Shown here piece by piece: positions 46,083 to 56,100 of a DNA stretch of 64,000 nucleotides. The notes beneath the pieces were generated by a model. The model was not told where the DNA came from, did no database searches, and was given only the letters and a program-made list of their open reading frames with translations. How positions within the stretch are numbered: position 1 is the first letter of the stretch; each line of letters begins with the position of its first letter. The position numbers and the translations under genes are program-made. This DNA is from Theristus sp. LFF4_11 (Eukaryota; Nematoda; Chromadorea; Monhysterida; Xyalidae). The stretch is from positions 1 through 64,000 of the forward strand of contig JASANC010003603.1 in assembly GCA_030248135.1 (NCBI GenBank), given 5' to 3'.

Positions 46083-49000
46083 TGCTCTGATTCTGAAAAT
46101 TTGACTTGACTTTTTTGGCTGAAACCGGTGCAAAATAATATGTTTTTCAGATATATAGTCTGAAACAAACTTTTTCGAGCTCCATAGAGAAAAACTGAGG
46201 GAAACTGAAAACTAGGAATTGAAAGGAGAAATGGCGGAAGTGGCGGAAGACAAAACCGCAAAGGTCAAACTGGCGTAGATCTGAATTTTGAGCCTTTTGA
46301 AACCCGAGATATCTGAGCGAGTTGCCAAAGTCAACGAACCAGTCAAATGACTGAAAAACGAATAAATGCGTGGGCAAAATTCGCGTGAATGCGCACATGA
46401 ATATCAGATTTGACATGATAATTGGACCTTGTTATGGCATCCATAAGAGAATCCGGGAAAAGTTTCGCGTCATAATGTTACAATCCAGGCCGGCGCAGAA
46501 TCAATAACCACAATCAATAACAAAAGCGACAAACGACGATCAACTATTTTTTGCAGTTTGTTCACGCTAATAAGTGCGTTGGAGGGCCTAAATGTAACAA
46601 AAAAAATGTTCAAATGTTTTTTGGACATCATACTGTGCACATAGCAAAACTGTTCAGAAGAAAGCCACGATTTTTTCTGAAAAGCCCATGATGAACTGAA
46701 CCAGATCGAATAAACACGAGAATAGACGGACTAGACTACCTAAAAAGCCCGAAAATTCCAGAGCGCTGCATAGCCTGGATATAGAGAGAGGGCAGCGCAA
46801 AAATTCACTCACGCGCACGAAAATTTGCATTTTTTATTTCCGCTCTTGCCGCACCATATTCAGCTGAATACAATGTCTCTTTGTGGCAAGAGTCTTCAGC
46901 GAAACGAAACATAAACAGAGACAAAGTGCACAACTTCCTTTTTCTGTTTTAAAAAGTGTGGCCACCGACTGTTTTCGAAAACTCAATGAAAAGAATAGCA
47001 GAGCACCTTTATAGCCTTTCAAAAATTGTTTTATGTTTCGTTTTTTTTGAAATACACTTCCGCCAACAAGATCGGGGGTTCTCCACAGCTGAAGAAGGCA
47101 AATAAAAAACGCACGGCTGTTCTTTGCAGCGACCGTAATACGAGCAACAAGAACAGAATGAGTAACCACAGCCTAAAAATTTGTTGTGCTGTTTTTTTAA
47201 AGCTGAAGAAAATTCACTACATGAGCAATTGGTTGTGCTGTCAGCATTTTTTGTGTTCTCAACCTGCTGCTGATTGACTGTTGGATTTTTTACAGCGGTG
47301 TACCACGGAACGAGGCAACGAACGAACGAACGTTTATGGGCTTGCCGAATTTTCGGGACACTCGCTCCACCCTGCAAAGCCGTTCAATAAATCTTGGTTT
47401 GTGGTACACACACCACGCCGTCGTCTGATAATAAACCAATCAACGTCGTTGATCCAAAAAGGTTTATTTTTGAATTCTGTCTAAAACATCATTCACTTGA
47501 TGAAAGACAGCGGAAAAAAGTTTGAAATTCTCCGCAGCGGCTTACATCAGAGAGTACGTTTCCATTGATAGTGAACACCCAGCTAATCAAAAGTAATCGA
47601 ATTGTGCGAGTTTTTTCACAAAAAACACACTATATTTCAACACATGTCTATCAAATTTTCGAACATCGACAAAAAACGAAAGCCTGCGCGCTGTGTTAGG
47701 CTGACAGAATACGGTATCTACCGTGCGATTGGTCTCGACCCGATCGGCAGTTTGATGTTGTATAAACTATAAATGGGTAAAACTAGAGCTTCAGTTTCTT
47801 TTCCTCGCCTACAGGAGCACTTTTCAGCAAAAAACTTCCATAACAATTTTGAAAAGTGTAATAAGAGTCTCAGGACCAAATAAAGAACAGAAATGCTGTG
47901 TTTACAGTACAGTCTGCGGTTGTTTTCGCTATTCAACACTGTAATATCGATACACACAACGTCATTGAACACTTCTGTGTTTGGACGGGGGCGGCAATTT
48001 GAACTGTAAATCGTTAAAGTGACGTGTGTGTACCGACCGACAAAGGGTCATAAAAACGTTCAAAAGCACAAAACATTAAAAAACTGCTCAATGCGAAACA
48101 GACAAAAACATTAAAAAACGCGTTTTCAGACTTGATTTGAAAACACGCATTTTTTATTCAAAAGGGTTGCAATCAAAGGGCGTTTTCAGTCGCTTGCTGC
48201 TTGGATGCAACAAAAGTCCACGACCAATAAGCGTGTCTGTATTTTTGTTTATTGCAACGCGATCCAAAAAGTTTTGAACATTTGGAAAGTGGGAAAATGA
48301 CAACTTCGTTGCGATTACATGGTTTTTTGCTCTCAGCGCGTAATAATCAGCGCAAAAACCTCAAACGCCGAAAAAGCAATAATAAATTCGTCTATGTCTT
48401 ATAATGCAAATGACAAAACCAGTTTTGCTCTGCCGCATCAACAACTCGAAACCGCATTAAAATGTTTTTTCCGCCATGTACAAATGTATGCGGTGTGGTG
48501 ACGATTTTATAGACATGTACAATGTTCAAGATTTCAAAAGTGCACGGTAATTTGTCAAGACACTCGTTCTGTCAGGTTTTCAGTTTGCAAAAAAGCATCG
48601 ATTTGTGAATGAAAAACTGGGGGACGCGACGGTGTTTGCATTCATGGAGTTGTTTTTACCTCTGTGTTTGGTGTTGTGGTGAGTGTGACTCAGCATGCTG
48701 TACACTTTCCAGCATGTTACTTTTTATTTATTTCATTTTTTACCGTTTTATTCACGCCATTTCCTATGTTTGATTCTTGGTCATTTCAGCTGATCTAGAA
48801 AAGGTCTGTGGTGTAACACCGTGTCCCCATCACACTGAAACTTTTTCTCTTAAAGAAGTTTGCTGAAAGGAGTTGGACCGGTAGCTTTGTATTCAGTGTC
48901 TGATGATGGACTGGTCGGTCAGCACTCCAATGGTCTCTGCGACATCTTCAAAAGCCTGCTAAGTTTTTAAAACGTTTTATTTTTTGAGTATTATAAGTTG

Positions 49001-49300
49001 GATAATTTCCGAATCCCCTATAACGCACCAATTTGTTGATGGGTGTCTCGCGGATTTTTTTCATATACAACATACGCAATCACAATCATCGACAATGCGA
49101 AAAGTTGCACGTACGCAGCAAAAAAAAAGTAAATATAAATGTTCACGCAATAGTAATATTTGATAACTATAGTATGATGTGTAAATATGTAAGTTCATAA
49201 AAACCGAAATATCCGGACACACAGTTGCTTTGTTGCTGAGGCCAAAAAAGTAGCGCTTTAACGTTGGTGCGGCCAGATTTTTGGTGAAAAGCTATAAAAG
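46083..49300. other. Intergenic, no gene recognised
   Basis: AT-rich. Minus-strand frames near 46834-47377 are open for 110-120 codons, but the overlapping frames have no motifs and poor splice context. ACGAACGAACGAAC is a short tetranucleotide repeat near 47318. Confidence 0.4.
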
Positions 49301-49309
49301 GGATTGATA

Positions 49310-49910
49310 TCACTGTGTAAAAAACGCTGCTGTTATCGCAAAAAAGTAGAAATCCAAATAGCTTCGACAGCAAACTGACAGAAGAATTAAAAAGATCTTT
49401 TCTCTGTTTTTTATTTCAAAAACACCTCTATGTTGCTGGGAACCACTCGGTGGCAATGTTTTACTCATAACAGAATACACATGAACAATGCATATGCATA
49501 CCAAAGGCGTTCTAAGTGAAAAAATGTTTGCGCAAATCCTGATCGTTTTCATCAGCAGGTACAGCGATGCTGACGAGAAATAGATGCCAACGAACACAAC
49601 CAAATAAAGCACCATCGACGTACACTGCGGCTGTACAGCACTTCCTTGCAGTAGGTACATGTGATCGTTTGGCAGAATGGGTTCGCTGGAAAATTGGTGC
49701 CGAAGTTTCTGACCAGGTAGCCCTTCATCCAGATTTTCGTACGGCCGCGCAGTAAGCAGACTTCGACCAATGCTACACCTTCCTGCAATTCCAATTCCAC
49801 ACCACCCTTTCTGCACTTCATTGAGCAGGATTCGCAGTAAGCATGAGCCTTGACGGACTTTTGACCGAAGTGCGTTGTGTATACGGAACCCCACGCTTTA
49901 ATCGGCAATT
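49310..49910 (-). pseudogene. Cysteine-rich, single-TM protein fragment with a frame break
   Basis: From about 49908 down to 49640 the minus strand reads a cysteine-rich ectodomain-like stretch (AYCESCSMKC, then FCQTITCTYCKEVLYS). The next reading frame then carries CTSMVLYLVVFVGIYFSSAS, a convincing transmembrane segment. The switch happens around 49625-49640, where no plausible intron fits, so this looks like a frameshifted relic. The cysteine layout followed by a membrane anchor recalls envelope-like glycoproteins of nematode LTR elements, but I cannot confirm this and found no polymerase or LTR nearby. Confidence 0.35.
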
Positions 49911-52900
49911 CACCGCGTCTTCAGTCACGAAATATGCGACTTTTCGTTCTGTTTGTACCTAGATAGTAGCAAAACTTTTTTGCATCTTATGAACAGTCCT
50001 GCAATTCACAAAATAATGACATGCCGACTGTCTTTGTGTCGGTGCCGATGCAGTCGTGCTGTTCAGTGGTCGCCATGTCGAAACTCAGCTTTCTAATTTT
50101 CGTCCTTTTATGTTCGAATTTGTTACCAAACAAATAGTTTCTCAACCGGTTATTTCAGCCATAAATCAGCTCAATTCAAAAAAGCTCCAAAGCACGTTTT
50201 TCAGTCTGACACGAAAAGCAAAATTTTTACAATTGACATTTTTCAATTTCCGTCGTTTTACAAACATCCAAAAACACGATAAAGCACATGAGAAGATTTT
50301 TATCTTACTTATCTAGATACAACATGTTATAGTTACAACAACAGATGCATAAAAAAAGAGGCTACACAGATGCAAATGGCTTTTGAACAGACAAGCAAAC
50401 AGACACACCATGATTCGACCTTTTAAAAAAACCTTTCAAAAAATTGTGCTTCACATTCATGTATCAAGCTCGCTTATGCGACATAGGGCAGTTCTGCCCG
50501 GGCGCTTTTGTCGCGCTGACCAGCCAAGTCTACATGTCCACCTGACGAAACAACCGCAAGCAGCCAACGTCGGAAAACCACAAAAACGTTGCCAAGTTGG
50601 TGCCTTTGTTAATGCTCATGCCTTATGCTACCCATGACGCCCACACTTGTGCCCATAATTAAAAAAGGCTAACAGCGTTTCTGGACTCATTTTAAGCCAA
50701 ATTTTTGATTTTTTTTTTAAAAATGGACACCAAGAAGGCTAATTCTCTGAGCGCTGAACCGTAAAACACTACGTCAGTAAAATTTTTCGCTTTTGAAACC
50801 CACCAACATGGGCACCAACTTGCACACTATGTGAATACCGTATTACCTCTAATCTGGGGGTTTATTTCTTCAGCGACTTCTGGGGGTGGGGGTTTATTTT
50901 TGGGGGGGGAGTTTTTTTGTTTGGGGGGGGGGTTTATTTGGAAACCATTTTTAGGGGGGGGCAAAATGGCAAAAATACCTTCCATGGCAAGAAGGAAGTC
51001 GCAGAAACTTCTACTCTACATAGAAATTTCCTTTTACAACAGCCTTTTGTAATTAAATTACCATTAACTCATCCATTTGGGGCCTTTGGTAGCACAATTT
51101 CATCATTTTCACTGCAACCAGCCACTGAAATCGCTGGGTATGTGTTTCAAACAGGTTTCCAATAATCCCCCATGGGGGATTATTTTTGGGGGGGGGGATT
51201 ATTTGGAAACTTGTCGAGGGGGTGGGGGTTTATTTTGGGGGGGTTTAATTTTGGGGGGGGGGGGTTAATAGAGGTAATACGGTACTGAGGATTCAGTTTA
51301 AATAAATTTGCAAGATGTGTTGTTGAGCGTCATGTGATGATTGAATCCCACTTTTTTCCCCATGTTTTTGTGTTTTGTCTGATTGATTGAACAAAACGGT
51401 CGAAATTTTTTCACTATCGCTCATAAAACATTCGTCTCTGTTTTTTAACATAACTGTTTTTCTGATTGCCCGAAATTATTTTTGAATTGTTTCATTTTAT
51501 TCATATTCGACCATCCGCGCCATTTGATTTTCAAAGAAGAGGAGTAAGTATAAACAACACACGGCATGTGTCGTCAGTATGATGCCTGCAGAAACAATAT
51601 TACTAATACTGTTTTTTGAAATCAACACTGAAACAAAAACACACAGGTGAAAACCTAAATTTCCAACAGAGATAATCGTCTCGACCAACGAAGGTTCAGT
51701 ATAAATACAAATGTATTTCAGGTGTGGGTGAATTAAGGCAAGTTGTCGTTGTGTTTATTGCGAACTGTCACACAACAAATGAAATTTTGGGGTACATTGC
51801 GCACACAATGAATGTTGGATTTTCAGAAAATGTAATCACAAGTTTTCTTGCATCAAAACCATTCGCTGTTCTGCTCATCACCTTTTTATACGTGAACTTG
51901 TCAAAAAAAACTTAACACACGATGAATTAGCCCTCGCCGAAATTAACGATGCACCACCATACATATCCAAAAACGCAACAAAACGTCGATATTTTTAACG
52001 CACATGATGAAACGACGGTAATAACACGCGTATGTGCCTGAAAATTCGCAAAATCGAAGTTCAATGTTTGTTTATGTGTGCGGTGAAAGATGCGGGCAAA
52101 GGTTAATCAAAACAGCGAACTACGTGTTGTTCTTGAAGACGTACTGAAAAAAGTTGTTCCTTTGCCGAATGTCTACACGATTTTTTCTGTTCTTATTGCA
52201 CGTTTTCTTGTTACCCGTGCCGTGCCCCATCTGCTCCGGTGTCCCAAATGTACTGAGAGCAATTGCAGGTTATTAACCATGAAAAACTCGTCATGAAATA
52301 GAGCTTAGATCGACAAAAGAACAGTGGACGGACACTGAAAAACCAAATGCAAGACATTGAACTTTCCTTTTTTTCTGACTAATTTTCTTTACGGGCTGAA
52401 TAGCAAACATGTTCGTTCATTTGAGATTCGACAGTTGTCGCAGGGTTTGGTAGAAATTTGCACCTTGGTCCTGCACCATCGCCTGTCATTGTTTCCATCA
52501 TGATCAACGCTTTGAAAACAAAATGCAGATCACTAATTCTTTACTATTCGTTAAAAAAATTACTGTCTGTTCTGCGTATCTGCTGCGGTCTGTCCTGTTA
52601 ATTGGTTGGCCAATAAAGTTGTAAAAATAGTTGACTGAAGATGTGAAAAAACTGCTGTTACTGAAAAGGTGTCAAAGTTGTGTTATGTAAATAAAAACTT
52701 TTTTTTAAAGAAGGTCACAAATGAATGTGTTATGTGTTCCGTGTTTCAATCGTGCTACTTTGTCCCATGAAATACATAAAATTTTCACCGAACCGCCATT
52801 AAAAATTTCCGGTTGATTTTTTTCACCTGCGCTGTTATTTTATTACCATAAAATGTCATTATGACGTTACACGCAATTTGATTTCGGGTTATTATTTCTT

Positions 52901-53118
52901 TGTTCGAATTTGTTTCTTGATTTGGATTTTTGATCCACAAAAGCCTGAGGTTATTCAGAATAGATTCCATTTCCAAAAGTTTACCCTGAAGAATGAACTC
53001 AAATGGACAGAATACTAATACAGTTTACTAGAAAAAGAAAAACCACTGGTTTTTGAGAAGGTGAAAATTGATTTTCGAACGCATTTTTCATTGTTTTCAT
53101 ATCATTCAGGCTTTAAAC
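49911..53118. other. Intergenic with the second G-run MITE
   Basis: Except for the MITE at 50838-51282, I see no supported feature. Short frames at 51724-51915 and 52090-52296 are uncharacteristic. Confidence 0.4.
50838..51282. mobile_element. G-run MITE, copy 2
   Basis: It starts CCGTATTACCTCTAAT after TA and ends TAATAGAGGTAATACGG before TA. The interior matches 29070-29524 base for base over most of the core. G-run lengths differ between the copies. Confidence 0.85.
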
Positions 53119-56100
53119 ATGCACTACCATTTATTTTCGCTCATTGCCTCAATCGTCATTCCCCTGTCCAGCACGCGGCAGGAGTTGCAACCGGCTGACT
53201 GCGTCGACAAACACGAAGTCTGTTATTATCAATTTTTTGGAGGGTTCTGCGACTCCTCAGACCTCAATGCGTGTTCAGACTTAGAAAGGAATCTAATCTC
53301 TATCGTTATGGGGCAATTGAAAATAGCCTGAGTGACCCCGGCCCTATTTAGGAGACTCGGAGCACTTTGCCAATTTTGAATTCCCGCGTCATGCATGAAA
53401 CTATTTACCTCATCTATGCACGCGTTGAGTCTCGCGACCAAAATTCTTGCGCCCTCTCTGCGATTAAATTTTTGGTGACCATCAACAAAAATAAAATCAC
53501 TTCTTAGACTTCTCAGCAAGTAATCGCTGATCGCTGCATAATGAAAATGTAACCAAATTGCTGGACAGGTTTTGTGACCTGCCACAGTAAATGACGACGA
53601 GTTCACGATTCGGACTGGAAATATATAACTCCAGAATGTCTCCCGTAAACTGTAGAAGTTATTTTTAGTTTTTTTTCATGGTCACCAAAGTGGGCACTAA
53701 GAGGGCACAAGGGGCACCAAAAGAAACACCAAGACTCAAGAGGGATTATTTTTTTGCGGTCACTAATTTGGTGCTTTGTTTTTTGTAGCGCGATTTTCGA
53801 CTTAAGATTCTGAAGCAATGTTTGTTTTATGTTGTCAATTTTTTTGCCTTTTTACAGCAATTCTTCAACCCCTGAAAACATTTCAGCGATGTTGCTTTTG
53901 GGCGGCGACCAACGAATGTTTCACCAACCGCATGTACATGGCGGAGTTCTGTCCTCGTTCATGCAGCATCTGCAACTGTAAAGGTGACCATTTCTAAAGG
54001 TTGTTTTGTTTCAAGTGATCTTTCTTTTGTCGCTTCTACTGTATCAATTGATTTGAAAAAAAAGAACCAAACTGCAAAATACGTCTGTGCAAAGAACGGG
54101 ATATCACCACACAGAATTGAACAAGTACTCATGTCCAATGTCCGTATCGCCCGAATGCAAACTGGGACCGGGCGAAATCGGCATTCCAAACAATCCGGAT
54201 GCCGATCCGATTCCGTCGCCAGTCGTTGATCCCGTCTGCGGTGACAGATACATCGTGCGTTTTTTTATCATAAATTGTTCAACGCTATTAACTTTGTTTT
54301 TTAGGAAATTTCAAAATACAACAACCAATATAACAGTTTTCAAAACCATCAAGATACAGTTTCCCATTACCACACGAGAAGTGGAAATGTTGCACGACTC
54401 AGTACGTGATTGTAATTGTTTTTCACTCAAAAACGAAGTGCAATTGTCGGTCGGACACTTTTGACGTGTGTTTGTTTTCAAATCAAGGGTTTTCAACTCG
54501 GTTGAACAAATCTTGTTACAGGACTGCTGCGCATGGCAGAAACGGGGATTTTGCAAGACAAATCCATTTTTCATGCGACCGAACTGTCAGAAGGCTTGCG
54601 GTACCTGCGGTTGCACATGTTAGTTAAAAATTATTTTTTAAGTTCATGTTTGTTTGTTCTGGAAGTTTTTGTAAGGTGTTTCGTGAAAAACACTCCAGTA
54701 GTTTACGTGTGCACTGGTCCCGCTGAGAAAATTCACCGAGTCCAAATCCGGGTCGCGTTCGAGTCAGAATTTTGTAAAAATGAGCAACTGACCATTTTCT
54801 AAGCACAAGACAAGACTCACCGTTGAAACAGTTGGAAATTCCACAAATTTCGGCTACAGACAGACTCGGCCAGATACGGACGATTTTTTAGCGTGTACCG
54901 AATACCGATAGGGATTATAGGTCAATCAAAAAGTCCACTTGTGTGTGTTTCCGTCATTTGTGTGTGCGTTTTTTCTCCGATTCTCAGTGCAAACGGCGTT
55001 GCTGAACGACTGTCACCCGAAGGAGACCGGCTGTGCGGAGCAGGTGGTGGCCGCATTTGGCGACGTCACCATCAACGGGAAGCACAGTGTGGACGCGAGC
55101 GAGCTGTTCCTGTTGCAGCAGGTGACCACGACACGCAACGGGCGCGCGCAGCCGCCGGGGCCGTCGCTCAGCGATCTCTCCGATGGTTAGCTGTACAGTG
55201 GCTTTGTTGGAACCTGTCACTTCTTTCGCAAAATACAGAGCACATGAATAAAGAGATAAATACGAAACCGGAGTTGCCAGAAGTCATATTTAGTCACATC
55301 ACAACTATGGTGTTTGCTTTCTTACTGTTACTTCTTTTTACTTGTATTCAAAGGTTCGCGTGCTTCGTATTGTGCGAAAGAAATACCGTAAAGTCTTGCA
55401 TATAAGGTTCCTCCCACTTATAAGACCCCCACCCAAAAGTGGGCGGAGTGTCACACGGCGGGAAACCAAAAAATTCAAAATTTTGACTTGGTCGAAATCC
55501 TACCCCGTTTATAAGGCCCGGAATTCCTAATGTTCGCTTTATAAGACCTCCTCCCACTTATAAGGCTGTCACACGAAATTCCACTTTTTTCAGAAATTTT
55601 TGATTTTCAATTTTGTATAAGGAGACCTTATATGCAAGACTTTACGGTACTGACAGGTGTAAGCAAGCTTGTGCGAATAAAAGCCTACTCGAGTAACAGC
55701 ACTTTTTTCTGCCACTGCTTCTGCTTTGAGACCTTTGTGTTTTGTACTGTAGGGGTTTGATTTTCGTAGCTGCGTCGCTTTCCCCACAGCGGTGTTGCAA
55801 CACGTTCGCATTCATTCCGTCTCCATTCTTCTCCATTTCAGTCTCGGAAAAGATCATCACGTAACAAAACTTGCAGTCGAACTGAACAGTCCGCACCGTC
55901 GATGCACGCTCGAAGCGCCCGTTCAGCAGTCCGTGTTGAACTGCCGGAAACCCGTGCGCCGACGAATGTGGACGTGGGTGCCGGCGCACCACGAATGTCT
56001 TGCGATCGCTCTGCTGGTCTGCGCCGACTTCGACATCAGAATCGTGAACGCGTTCGAGACGTGGGGCGAGTGTAACATCTGTAAACCGGGTGAGCAGTGT

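Noticed and set aside
52090..52296. 68-codon frame starting MRAKVNQNSELRVVLEDVL
   Set aside because: No promoter, splice partners or motif, and the surroundings are AT-rich with similar random frames.
54305..54404. Possible exon after TGTTTTTTAG in the SOD-fusion gene
   Set aside because: Including it would break the second ShKT module. Joining 54254 to 54522 restores the exact Cys-x6-Cys spacing of the first module.
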